Positions 7,988 to 15,036 are shown, numbered from the stretch's first letter. The stretch: 20,027 nucleotides of DNA from an uncultured Fusibacter sp. (GCA_937958285.1 CALFXQ010000225.1:1-20027); one strand, 5' to 3'. Program-made: numbers and translations. Notes: generated by a model not told the origin, from the sequence alone.

Positions 7988-8521
7988 GTGTCTATTGTAA
8001 ATAAAATGAAGAAAAAAACTAAGATGTGGCTAATTAAAGCTTTCAGCTTATTAATATTAGTTGCGCTTATTGGTTTTGGGATTTGGGCGTTTAATAATCC
8101 TGGTAATAAGGCTGAGATAATTACAAAATCAACCCTTGAGAAAATTGTTAATATTAGTGAACTGTCAACTTATCAGGCGGTTTATAATGGCATTGGGATT
8201 TCCCACAACGAGGAGAATAAGGATGTCATCGATTATTATGTTGCCTACGAGGCAAAGGTGTATGCAGGTTTTAACGTTAAGGATGTTAGGGTATCTTCTA
8301 ATGAAGTGACTAAGAAGATTACAGTGATTATTCCTGAGATAGCTATTAGCGATGTTAATGTAGATTTTGCTTCTATGGAATTTATTTTTCAAACTAAGAA
8401 AGCGAAAAGTAGCACAGTTTCTGCGGAGGCTTATAAACTATGTGAGGCGGACGCTCTAGAAGAAAGCGCTTCTAAGGTCGAAATCTTAGAAATGGCCCAG
8501 GAGAATGCTAAAATATTATGA
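7988..8521 (+). CDS. DUF4230 domain protein, membrane-anchored
   Basis: A 177-aa protein with a Lys-rich N-terminus and one membrane segment (about residues 14-36, 'LIKAFSLLILVALIGFGIWAF' region), followed by an extracytoplasmic domain. The DUF4230 features are 'STLEKIVNISELSTYQAVYN', an Ala/Val strand-rich middle with 'GFNVKDVRV' and 'ITVIIPEIAISDVNVD', and a C-terminal helix with 'AEAYKLCEADALEESA' and 'AQENAK'. GTG 7988 is chosen because GGGAGG (7978-7983) lies four bases upstream. The in-frame GTG 7940 has no RBS, and ATG 8006 is too far from one. A second, diverged DUF4230 gene follows after 73 bases. The family's function is unknown. Confidence 0.82.
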   Translation: MSIVNKMKKKTKMWLIKAFSLLILVALIGFGIWAFNNPGNKAEIITKSTLEKIVNISELSTYQAVYNGIGISHNEENKDVIDYYVAYEAKVYAGFNVKDVRVSSNEVTKKITVIIPEIAISDVNVDFASMEFIFQTKKAKSSTVSAEAYKLCEADALEESASKVEILEMAQENAKIL

Positions 8522-8594
8522 CTGCTTTCTTGAGTCCATTTATTGAGCAACTTGACCCTAGCTATGAATTAGTTGTTCTAGTTGGAGGTGGAAG

Positions 8595-9224
8595 ATGAGT
8601 GTTAAAAAACTGATTCTTTTACTGATGCTTGTGATTATATTGCTTATGAGTGTGGCTTGCTTTGATAGATCTAAGAAAATTGCGGATGCAACGCCTGACT
8701 TATCTGAGATTAAGGCTATTTGTGAGTTGGCAACCATGAAATGTTATTATCATAATGTTGCAAAATTCAAAGAGGAAGATGCAGAGAGGTTTCTGTTCTG
8801 GCTAAAGGATAAGCATTTTTGGGTGGAGTATAGTGGCATTGTGGAAATTGGGATAGATGTCTCGCAGGTATCCATCGATGTTAAGGATACAATTGTAACC
8901 ATTACAATGCCTAAGGCCAAGGTTTTGAGATATAAGGTTGATAGTAAGACTTTAAATGAAAACTCCTTTTTTGTGGCTAAGGGTTCTGCTGATATTTCTG
9001 CTGAGGACCAAATTAAGGCTATTGCCGAAGCGCAAAATAAAATGGTTATGTCGGCATCGACAGATTCTATTTTACTTGCCAATGGTCAACAACAGGCACA
9101 AACATTATTAGAAAAATACATTATGAATTTAGGGGATGCCGTTGGGAAACAGTACACAATTAAGTGGGTCTATCTCGATAGTCAGTCAGGGGAAGTGGAA
9201 GAAAAGACGACGGCAGGGGAGTGA
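8595..9224 (+). CDS. second DUF4230 domain protein, possible lipoprotein
   Basis: A 209-aa protein starting at ATG 8595 after GGAGGTGG (8583-8590). The N-terminus is a short positively charged signal ('MSVKKLILLLMLVIILLMSVAC') with Cys22 in a lipobox-like position. The -3 residue is Ser rather than Leu, so lipidation is uncertain. The mature part resembles its upstream neighbour: 'LSEIKAICELATMKCYYHNV', 'GIVEIGIDVSQVSIDVKDT', 'VTITMPKAKVLRYKVD', then a helical 'AEAQNKMVMSAS' and 'LLEKYIM'. A tandem, diverged pair suggests two subunits at the cell surface. It ends seven bases before the GGGTGCC hairpin and ugd remnant 3. Confidence 0.8.
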   Translation: MSVKKLILLLMLVIILLMSVACFDRSKKIADATPDLSEIKAICELATMKCYYHNVAKFKEEDAERFLFWLKDKHFWVEYSGIVEIGIDVSQVSIDVKDTIVTITMPKAKVLRYKVDSKTLNENSFFVAKGSADISAEDQIKAIAEAQNKMVMSASTDSILLANGQQQAQTLLEKYIMNLGDAVGKQYTIKWVYLDSQSGEVEEKTTAGE

Positions 9225-9231
9225 GAAACAT

Positions 9232-9246
9232 GGGTGCCTGGCACCC
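9232..9246. repeat. REP-like perfect short palindrome
   Basis: GGGTGCC-T-GGCACCC, a seven-pair perfect stem with a single-base centre, immediately followed by AAAGGGACC. It is placed between the DUF4230 stop and ugd remnant 3. It belongs to the same hairpin type as 6365-6377 and 10632-10644 and shares GGTGCC/GGCACC with the 32-bp palindromes. Confidence 0.55.
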
Positions 9247-9258
9247 AAAGGGACCAAA

Positions 9259-9417
9259 AGAGAAGCACTATGTAACTCGGTTAGTGGTGGGAGAGCAATC
9301 TGCCTGGGCGAGGTGGTTTAGTGGGATACTTGCAATCTGGGCCATCAGAAGTGATCTTGCTATGCTTTATACGAATTTGATAGTGGCGATAGTATATGCG
9401 AATTGCATGCTAAAGAT
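9259..9417 (+). pseudogene. ugd: ugd remnant 3 (short internal fragment)
   Basis: At nucleotide level this closely follows remnant 1: CTCGGTTAGTGGTGGGAGAG matches CTCGGATAGTGGTGGGAGAG, and CTGGGCCATCA is shared. The peptide reads 'SRLVVGEQS', 'WAIRSDLAMLYTN', then 'AIVYANCML', which aligns with the family's 'AIKLFANTFL'. It corresponds to about 50 codons in the middle of the enzyme and breaks off just before the PASTA gene. The 5' end is marked by 'REAL' (the LREGxALYDN region) with a short deletion. Confidence 0.78.
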
Positions 9418-9480
9418 TCACGGGTCCGTGAAGGGATAATGCGGGTTTGTTTGGTAAATGACGATGGGGAGGAAGATTGT

Positions 9481-10320
9481 ATGAATCCACTTTTAAAAAC
9501 TGGTCAGGTTCTATTGCAGCAGGGATCAAAAGTAGCGCTTAAGCATGGTGGGAAGGTGCTTGGGGCGGTTATATCGGATGAGGTCCTTAAAAAAAGCGTT
9601 GAGCTTGGAAATGATTATATTGCAAAGCAAAAAGAGTTGATAAAAATTCCTGACATTGTTGATGTTCAACTGGATGAGGCCGTGAAGGTTTTAAAGGATG
9701 ACATTGGGTTTACGCCTTTACTTGCAACTGCCCAGCCAAAGCTTGAGTATGCTCAAGCGACGGCAAATGTAGTTCTTTATACTGTGCCTAAAGTAGGGAC
9801 TAAGATCATGCCAAAGTCGGTTGTTAAAGTATATTATTTAACACCTGAATTGCTTGAGAAGAGCAAGGTTCTATTTGATACGCAGATTAAAGACGTTAAG
9901 GTGAACACAATTATTGGTATGCAAATGCATGAGGGGCGAAAAGAGCTGCTTGAGTTAGGTCTAAAAGTTACTGAAAAGCTTGAAACTGCTAACATTAAGT
10001 TGATACATAAAATCGATGGTGAGATTACAAGAATAACACGGGCCAAACTTGATAAGCCTGAAGTTAAATTTAAGACGGGTGATTCTATTTGGCTCTATTA
10101 TGTGGATCAAAATGTGATTGATGAGAGTCTGGCTCTGAAAGTTAAGAGGGATGAAGAAGCGCTGGATAAGGTTGAAAAGAGGAATCAAGCGGCAAAAGAC
10201 TTAACTACGGGTATTTATCAGGGGGCTTCGAAGGTTGCGGTTAGTAGTGTTAATGCGGCTGCCAAAGGCGTTAAGGTTGTGGTGAGTGGCGCAAAGGGTG
10301 TTGTTGGTGGGAAGAAATAA
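9481..10320 (+). CDS. PASTA-domain protein, apparently cytosolic
   Basis: A 279-aa protein. Residues 55-120 read as a PASTA domain: 'IPDIVDVQLDEAVKVLKDD', 'GFTP', 'VLYTVPKVGTKIMPKSVVKV'. Residues 138-207 look like a second, degenerate one ('VNTIIGMQMHEGRKELLELG' to 'KTGDSIWLYYV'). The C-terminus is a charged helix (213-240) followed by a Gly/Ala/Val/Lys tail. There is no signal peptide or transmembrane segment and no kinase or penicillin-binding domain, so it is not a usual PrkC or PBP. ATG 9481 has GGGGAGG (9466-9472) eight bases upstream; the in-frame ATGs at 9403 and 9439 are less well placed, and 9403 falls inside the ugd fragment. Its stop TAA lies inside a 32-bp palindrome. Confidence 0.8.
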   Translation: MNPLLKTGQVLLQQGSKVALKHGGKVLGAVISDEVLKKSVELGNDYIAKQKELIKIPDIVDVQLDEAVKVLKDDIGFTPLLATAQPKLEYAQATANVVLYTVPKVGTKIMPKSVVKVYYLTPELLEKSKVLFDTQIKDVKVNTIIGMQMHEGRKELLELGLKVTEKLETANIKLIHKIDGEITRITRAKLDKPEVKFKTGDSIWLYYVDQNVIDESLALKVKRDEEALDKVEKRNQAAKDLTTGIYQGASKVAVSSVNAAAKGVKVVVSGAKGVVGGKK

Positions 10321-10348
10321 GGTGCCACCCTCGAGGGTGGCACCTTAT
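10317..10348. repeat. 32-bp perfect palindrome, copy 1
   Basis: A fully self-complementary sequence: ATAAGGTGCCACCC, centre TCGA, then the exact reverse complement. It contains the stop codon of the PASTA gene (10318-10320) and ends two bases before the stop of the convergent small gene (10351). It probably acts as a two-way terminator, although neither side has a strong T-tract. An identical copy lies at 19553-19584. Confidence 0.9.
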
Positions 10349-10350
10349 GG

Positions 10351-10527
10351 TTACATTTTCTTTTTTTCGAAATAATGATCTACTATTTTAAAAATCACTA
10401 CTGAAGTTGTCAAAGATATAAAAACATCTCGATAGTCTAAATTTCCAACAAAATACTTGAACAAACTGTTCAGAAAAGTATAAGCCCACGCTAAAATTAA
10501 CCATTTTAATTTGTAAATAGAATTCAC
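10351..10527 (-). CDS. small membrane protein (58 aa)
   Basis: Read on the - strand from GTG (10527-10525) to TAA (10353-10351). The peptide 'MNSIYKLKWLILAWAYTF' continues with a hydrophobic helix (about 8-29), a polar turn 'GNLDYRD', a second hydrophobic helix (about 35-49) and the basic end 'HYFEKKKM'. That gives a two-helix membrane protein with a short loop. AGGAGG lies 11 bases upstream (10539-10544) and a good promoter lies just before it. It converges on the PASTA gene across the palindrome. Family not recognised; the shape resembles small holin-like or phage-type membrane proteins, but this is only topology. Confidence 0.65.
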   Translation of the reverse strand: MNSIYKLKWLILAWAYTFLNSLFKYFVGNLDYRDVFISLTTSVVIFKIVDHYFEKKKM

Positions 10528-10557
10528 AGTCGTATGTTCCTCCTAAAATTATCAACA

Positions 10558-10585
10558 ATTATATTAACATTTACTGTATTACCAA
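10558..10585 (-). promoter_or_regulatory. sigma-A-type promoter for the 58-aa gene
   Basis: On the - strand: TTGGTA (-35, 10585-10580), a 16-base spacer, and TATAAT (-10, 10563-10558). Transcription would begin about 10551, giving a short leader with AGGAGG before the GTG start. Confidence 0.6.
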
Positions 10586-11119
10586 TTAAAATAAACTTAG
10601 CATGATATGGGTAAAAAAACAATCAACTATCGGTATCAGGTGCCGAGTGGGAAGTAACGATTTATGTGGTTACAATAGTGATTGTCATTGTAATATTTAT
10701 ATTTAATGCCCAAATAAGTATAAGTGAGTTAGGTGAGTTTAAATTCACGAAGTGCGATTTTAAGGAATGATTCAACGGGAGATTCTGCACTGATTTCTCT
10801 TTTGGGTTATGGTGTAATGTTAAAAATATGCTAAACTGGCAATTATCAAGACACAAGGAACTGTAAAAATTAGTATGGATGGTGAATGTCGGGCCTCGAA
10901 TAACATTGCTAAAGAATGCTTTTTCAGATCATACAAGTGGGAACGTGTGTATCATATACGCTTATAAATTGTATAAGAAGTAAGGAAAATTACCATTGAG
11001 TATATGCACCAATACAATAATTAAAGGATCCCTCAAGCGTTTAAGGTCAAATACCTGCATTAAATAAACATTACATAAGGTTTAATGTTTACTTTTGCAA
11101 TCAACGTTAAAAAGCACAT
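10586..11119. other. 534-bp gap with a decayed membrane-peptide frame
   Basis: Mostly stop-rich on both strands. It includes GGTATC-A-GGTGCC (10632-10644), a REP-like hairpin, running directly into an open + frame (10615 to a TGA near 10770). That frame is hydrophobic ('VTIYVVTIVIVIVIFIFNA') and then polar ('LGEFKFTKCDFKE'), with no usable start codon before the hydrophobic part. It is probably the remains of a small membrane protein gene. No other feature is supported. Confidence 0.4.
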
Positions 11120-11160
11120 AAAAAAGCGACGTTAACATATATAAATAGTTAATACGCCGC
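11120..11160 (-). terminator. terminator for the 47-aa Cys/Tyr-rich gene
   Basis: On the - strand: GCGGCGTATTAAC (11160-11148), an A/T loop, GTTAACGTCGC (11136-11126), then TTTTTT (11125-11120). The stem has one G-T pair and one or two bulged bases. It lies 38 bases beyond the stop codon of the small gene. Confidence 0.65.
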
Positions 11161-11197
11161 CATGGTACTGCGTAGAAGGGCTTATTAAGTTGTTTTT

Positions 11198-11341
11198 CTA
11201 TTTGTAATAAGGACACGAATGATATCGATTTTCGTTGGTGCAGTAAGTAACGTAATCATCATAGGTACAAGTGTGATCAATACTTTTTCTACAGTACCAA
11301 TTGCCATCCCAGTAATAGTAAGGGCATCTAAACTCACTCAT
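11198..11341 (-). CDS. 47-aa cysteine/tyrosine-rich small protein
   Basis: Read on the - strand from ATG (11341-11339) to TAG (11200-11198). The peptide is 'MSEFRCPYYYWDGNWYCRKS', a middle 'CTYDDYVTYC', and ends 'HSCPYYK'. Five Cys and eleven Tyr in 47 residues, and the pattern CPYYYWDG...YC...YC...CP-x-YK, resemble very small Cys-rich proteins I have seen in clostridial genomes; their role is not known. GGTGAG lies four bases upstream and AAGGA further out. It has its own promoter and terminator. The regular Cys spacing suggests metal binding or disulfides (inference). Confidence 0.72.
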   Translation of the reverse strand: MSEFRCPYYYWDGNWYCRKSIDHTCTYDDYVTYCTNENRYHSCPYYK

Positions 11342-11377
11342 TTTACTCACCATCCTTCATTGTTTTAGTAAACTAGA

Positions 11378-11406
11378 GATATAAATTTATGCTGTGGTTG
11401 ATTCAA
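11378..11406 (-). promoter_or_regulatory. likely promoter of the 47-aa gene
   Basis: On the - strand: TTGAAT (-35, 11406-11401), a 17-base spacer, then TATATC (-10, 11383-11378). It implies a leader of roughly 30 bases to the ATG at 11341. Confidence 0.45.
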
Positions 11407-11573
11407 TTTTACATTATTTGATTTGCCCAGTACATAGTACTCCTATAAGATGCAGTTGAAATAACTTAAGATGTCAATAATGCAACATAACTGGAATTTT
11501 GGTTCATAAGTGCTGTGTTGAATAACTACTTTTTGTATCTTTCTATTGTATTGACGCTAACAAAGGAGCGGAT

Positions 11574-12308
11574 ATGTGCGTGATTGAAATGTTTCGTAGT
11601 TATTTGTTGCTTGAGAATAAGAAAAAGACAACAATTTCTACTTATGTTTACACACTTCAAGCCTATAGTAACTGGATAAAACTAACTCAGACTGATTCTG
11701 ATCAGTTAATAACTCGACAACACATCTTAGCCTATAGGCAGTATCTTATGAAGGAAAAGGGCATATCTAACAACTCTATAAATCACGCTTTGCGCGTACT
11801 ATCAAAGTTTAATAAGTTCTTGATTTTAAGCGATCAGACAATGGAGATACATGTTGTAAAAAGTGATTTTTTGACTGCAAGATTGTCGTCGAGTAAGCCA
11901 TTATTAGTTAGTAAGAGTGATGTAGATAATTTTATGACTCTTGTTATAAAACATGCTTCTGAAAGGGATTATCTTGTTATTCAATTGCTTTTTTTCACTT
12001 CTCTTTCTTTAACAGAAATACTCAACATTAAATTAAGGGATGTGAATCTTCAACTATCATACTTTGAGTTTGTTCAGGGTGATTGCAATAAGCGAATTAG
12101 GTTTAACTTAAACACCGAACTTCTAGTTGCGTATAACAACTATTTGTCTGTTCGTTACGCATACACCTCTTCAGCTAATTCACCTTACTTGTTTGTCAGC
12201 CAAAAGTCTCACAAGCTGAGTTCTACAGTTATCAATAAACTCTTTCGCAAACTTAATGCGCCATTTAACCCATCATGTTGTAGAAAACACAATTTTCTTG
12301 ATTCTTAA
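11574..12308 (+). CDS. truncated tyrosine recombinase, catalytically defective
   Basis: A 244-aa protein. Residues 3-85 form a SAM-like core-binding domain ('TISTYVYTLQAYSNWIK', 'ALRVLSKFNKFLI'); 110-244 are the start of the catalytic domain. The usual TGLR-x-SE motif reads 'TSLSLTE' (142-148), so the first catalytic Arg is Ser145. The later HxxR box appears as 'SCCRKH' (234-239), with Ser for His, and the chain stops there, without the box II His and the nucleophilic Tyr. AAGGAG (11563-11568) precedes ATG 11574 by five bases. It ends 18 bases before the response regulator and may be co-transcribed with it. It is a decayed integrase or a domesticated DNA-binding protein, not an active recombinase. 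Confidence 0.8.
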   Translation: MCVIEMFRSYLLLENKKKTTISTYVYTLQAYSNWIKLTQTDSDQLITRQHILAYRQYLMKEKGISNNSINHALRVLSKFNKFLILSDQTMEIHVVKSDFLTARLSSSKPLLVSKSDVDNFMTLVIKHASERDYLVIQLLFFTSLSLTEILNIKLRDVNLQLSYFEFVQGDCNKRIRFNLNTELLVAYNNYLSVRYAYTSSANSPYLFVSQKSHKLSSTVINKLFRKLNAPFNPSCCRKHNFLDS

Positions 12309-12326
12309 TAGTTACAAGGGGGCAAT

Positions 12327-13097
12327 GTGTACAATATCTACGTTTTTGAAGACAACAGGCAAGATGCAGATACAATATTGTTTAATGTTCATCTCTATTC
12401 CGAAAAAAATCCACAATTCAAGATAGAGAGAATATCTTATTTTAACAAGAATTTTGAAAATTTCATTTATGATAAGACTCGTAAGTCTGATAGCCATAAT
12501 CTGTATTTAATTGACATTGAGTTGAAATCCAAATGGAATGGCATACAATTAGCCAATGAAATCAGGAAAAATGATTTTTTGGGCTACATAATCATCCTTT
12601 CAAACCATGATGACTTAAAAGAACAGCTTTTTGAGTACTCTCTTAAGGCGATTAATTTTATTTACAAATCAGCTCCGAATGCCCAGGAAAAACTGTTTAA
12701 AACACTAGAAAAGATTAGTATGGAAAACCAGTCTTTAGTTAACGTTCAGCCTCGTCAAGAAAATACAATTCAGTTTAAGTATCTGTCGAATTATTACAGT
12801 GTTCCGATAAACGAAATTTTATTTGTTGAAAAATCATACAAAAAAAGAGGACTAGACATCCACACAAGAGAAACGTGCCTATTCTATCCTGCAAGGCTCA
12901 GTGATTTTGAAAAAATCATGCCTCTTCATTTCACTAGATGTCATAAATCATTTATTGTTAACACTTTGAGGATAAGAAAAATAGAGAGAACTGGATTCAC
13001 TTATGCAGCAATACTGAGTAATGATAAATCTTGCTGTGTTTCAAAAGGCTATCTTGATGAGGTGGTAAAGATAATGTATCAACGTAATGAGGTATGA
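12327..13097 (+). CDS. LytTR response regulator (AgrA/ComE-like)
   Basis: A 256-aa protein with a GTG start at 12327 behind AAGGGGG (12316-12322). Receiver domain 1-125: acidic pocket Glu8-Asp9, phospho-acceptor Asp63 ('LYLIDIELK'), Ser92 ('IIILSNHDD') and Lys114 ('INFIYKSAP') are all present, so it should be phosphorylatable. The LytTR DNA-binding domain spans about 146-255 ('ILFVEKSYKKRGLDIHT', 'FTRCHKSFIVN', 'LRIRKIER'). It overlaps or abuts the histidine kinase gene, its evident partner. Targets are not identifiable; the membrane and secreted genes downstream are candidates. The Agr/Com class usually responds to peptides, but no AgrB-type processing gene is in the window. Confidence 0.9.
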   Translation: MYNIYVFEDNRQDADTILFNVHLYSEKNPQFKIERISYFNKNFENFIYDKTRKSDSHNLYLIDIELKSKWNGIQLANEIRKNDFLGYIIILSNHDDLKEQLFEYSLKAINFIYKSAPNAQEKLFKTLEKISMENQSLVNVQPRQENTIQFKYLSNYYSVPINEILFVEKSYKKRGLDIHTRETCLFYPARLSDFEKIMPLHFTRCHKSFIVNTLRIRKIERTGFTYAAILSNDKSCCVSKGYLDEVVKIMYQRNEV

Positions 13098-13098
13098 T

Positions 13099-14796
13099 AT
13101 GAAGCTAAATCTATATTCAAAACTGAATTTGAATGAACTACTAAAGCGCCGTGTTTTTCTTGTAGATAGAGTAAGCTTTTTTTTTCTATATATAGCGTTA
13201 TTGCCTTTTATCTCAATACTGTTAATAGCTTGGAAAGATGATCTGCTATTTTCAAGTGAGAAAATCTCTTTAGGATATTTGGAAGACTTTGCAAGTCTTT
13301 TTCTACTTACAATAGGTATCAGTGTTGTAATGTATTGTTGGAAAAAGTATAAGCTTCTTAGGGTTATTCAACACAGTAACTATTATATTTTTTTTGCTAC
13401 AGCAATTTGTAGTTGGCTATCCTTCTCGATTAACAATCTTTGGGTAGTCTCACAGCTAAACAATAAGCGGATCAATTGGTCAACATATGCAGGCTATATC
13501 GATGCTCCATTTACTACATCTAACTTGGAACAGTTCAATATTCTAGGAATCATTTTTTATTTGACTTGTTTTATCTATTGGGGTCTTTTTATAAGATGTT
13601 TTTGGTATTTTGTGGAGTATTTTGTGGTTTCTATAGTAGAGGTTGTTAAATCGCGAAGCAAATCCATAAGATTTACTCAAACTCAAATACAAGTCTATCT
13701 GGATTGTATACGTACATCCCTTTTGTACTGTCTTTATTCTATCTCGTATTACTTATCGTTACAGATCCACGACGTAGTAAGAGAAGGTATATACACATTT
13801 ATCAAGAGACCAAATCGAATGATGCTTTTAGTTTTATGTGGCTTTATGATTGTCTTTTTCACGATTATATCGAGATTATTAAAGTATTATCTTCACCATG
13901 ATCAGACAAAAAACAGGGATTCGCTAAAGGAAATTTTGATTGTTGAAATTAAAGAATCCATATTCGTCCTATTTATTCCCTTGGCCTTACTTGTGTTGTA
14001 CCTTATTGCATTGGAAACTCTTTTACACAAAAGCTCACTTCAAGATAAGGTAGTGGTTGGTTTTTTGCTCTTTGTCTCTTTGATTTTTTATTTTTTAATC
14101 AATGAAGGGACTCAAAAGAAAAGAAGCTATTACTTATCGAGTCTAAATAAAGAAATGGAGCAATTGGTGCAGTACGCTCACACAGTGAATGACTATTATG
14201 AAGAGATTCGTTGTTACAAGCATGACATGCATAATATTATTCAGAGTCTAAGAGTATTAGTAGATGAAGAGAGATGGGTTGAGTTATCAAGCTATATTAA
14301 AGAAGATATTTATATACCTTGGACAAATAGTGCAAGAATCAATGATAGACTAATGGCACAGTTACAATTGATTTCAAGCGTTCCCTTAAAGGGGCTGATG
14401 CTTTCAAAATTTTCGAGTCAAACTACCCAAGGTGTATTTGTGAATATCGAAGTGATTAACTATATAAAGCCATCACGTTGCAACGAGGCGGATTTATGTA
14501 GGATGATGGGGATTCTTATTGACAATGCTATAGAAGCAGCCCTTCTCTCTGATGATAAAAAAGTAGGTATTGTTTTTGATAGAGACATACAAAATAGTTT
14601 AGTTGTAAAAGTTATAAATTCATTTTCAGGAGTTACAGAAGTTCATAAACTCTTTGATATGGGATATTCTACAAAAGGGGAAAGTAGAGGTATTGGATTA
14701 AGATCAATCCAAAGGATGATTGAGAAAAAGGCCGATATAGTATTGAATACGAGTATAGATAGCCAATACTTTATTCAGAAGATAATTGTATCTTAA
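13099..14796 (+). CDS. AgrC-like sensor histidine kinase
   Basis: A 565-aa protein. The N-terminal ~330 residues hold several membrane helices (clear ones near 22-44, 65-85, 95-115, 150-180, 245-265, 290-310 and 322-338), which is unusually extensive for the class. A short coiled coil leads to the phospho-acceptor box 'YKHDMHNIIQSL' with His375, the N-box 'MGILIDNAIEAAL' with Asn476, and the G-box 'GESRGIGLRSIQ' near 531, which is the GHKL ATPase of the AgrC/HPK10 type. An ATG at 13087 is in frame, but ATG 13099, with GAGGT five bases upstream and just after the regulator's stop, is preferred. It is translationally linked to the LytTR regulator. The ligand is unknown. Confidence 0.88.
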   Translation: MKLNLYSKLNLNELLKRRVFLVDRVSFFFLYIALLPFISILLIAWKDDLLFSSEKISLGYLEDFASLFLLTIGISVVMYCWKKYKLLRVIQHSNYYIFFATAICSWLSFSINNLWVVSQLNNKRINWSTYAGYIDAPFTTSNLEQFNILGIIFYLTCFIYWGLFIRCFWYFVEYFVVSIVEVVKSRSKSIRFTQTQIQVYLDCIRTSLLYCLYSISYYLSLQIHDVVREGIYTFIKRPNRMMLLVLCGFMIVFFTIISRLLKYYLHHDQTKNRDSLKEILIVEIKESIFVLFIPLALLVLYLIALETLLHKSSLQDKVVVGFLLFVSLIFYFLINEGTQKKRSYYLSSLNKEMEQLVQYAHTVNDYYEEIRCYKHDMHNIIQSLRVLVDEERWVELSSYIKEDIYIPWTNSARINDRLMAQLQLISSVPLKGLMLSKFSSQTTQGVFVNIEVINYIKPSRCNEADLCRMMGILIDNAIEAALLSDDKKVGIVFDRDIQNSLVVKVINSFSGVTEVHKLFDMGYSTKGESRGIGLRSIQRMIEKKADIVLNTSIDSQYFIQKIIVS

Positions 14797-14800
14797 ACAT

Positions 14801-14850
14801 ATAAGAATCTAAAAACGCAACGTTGTTATGTTGCGTTTTTAGATTCTTAT
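14801..14850. terminator. strong bidirectional stem-loop after the kinase gene
   Basis: A perfect 21-bp stem starting ATAAGAATCTAAAAACGCAA (14801-14821) and its reverse complement (14830-14850) around the eight-base loop GTTGTTAT. The GC part plus A/T runs lets it work as a terminator, four bases after the kinase stop. The stem is much longer than a usual terminator. Confidence 0.8.
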
Positions 14851-14872
14851 GACATTGTAGGAGGATAATAGA

Positions 14873-14998
14873 ATGGATTATGACTCTAGAGATTACAGTA
14901 TGTTAATATTGTTGTGATTAACATTGCTTGAGCTATTTTTCTTGCTTCATCAATTATGTTATGACCATGAATATGTTAGAAGTGCAGACTATCAATAG
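14873..14998 (+). pseudogene. small hydrophobic peptide ORF interrupted by TGA
   Basis: ATG 14873 has a perfect AGGAGG (14859-14864) eight bases upstream. Fourteen codons ('MDYDSRDYSMLILL') are followed by TGA (14915-14917). The same frame then continues for 26 codons ('LTLLELFFLLHQLCYDHEY...') to TAG 14996-14998. Read through, it would be a 41-aa peptide with a Leu-rich helix, then Cys and a charged tail. A point mutation of TGG, CGA or TGC/TGT to TGA in a small gene is the simplest reading. The 14-aa peptide itself may be the product. Its position beside an Agr-type kinase makes a signal-peptide precursor conceivable but unproven. Confidence 0.45.
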
Positions 14999-15036
14999 AA
15001 ACAAACACTTTTAAAGAGATAAAGGAGATTTCTATT

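Noticed and set aside
8750..9082. 110-codon - strand ORF inside the second DUF4230 gene
   Set aside because: Shadow frame of a supported gene.
9136..9439. + strand ORFs 9136-9321 and 9221-9439
   Set aside because: They run through the hairpin and ugd remnant 3 in chance frames.
11574..12308. Active site-specific integrase
   Set aside because: The catalytic Arg and His positions are substituted and the Tyr-bearing C-terminus is missing.
14873..14998. Calling the TGA-interrupted peptide agrD
   Set aside because: No AgrB-like gene nearby, no recognisable autoinducer core, and the frame is interrupted.
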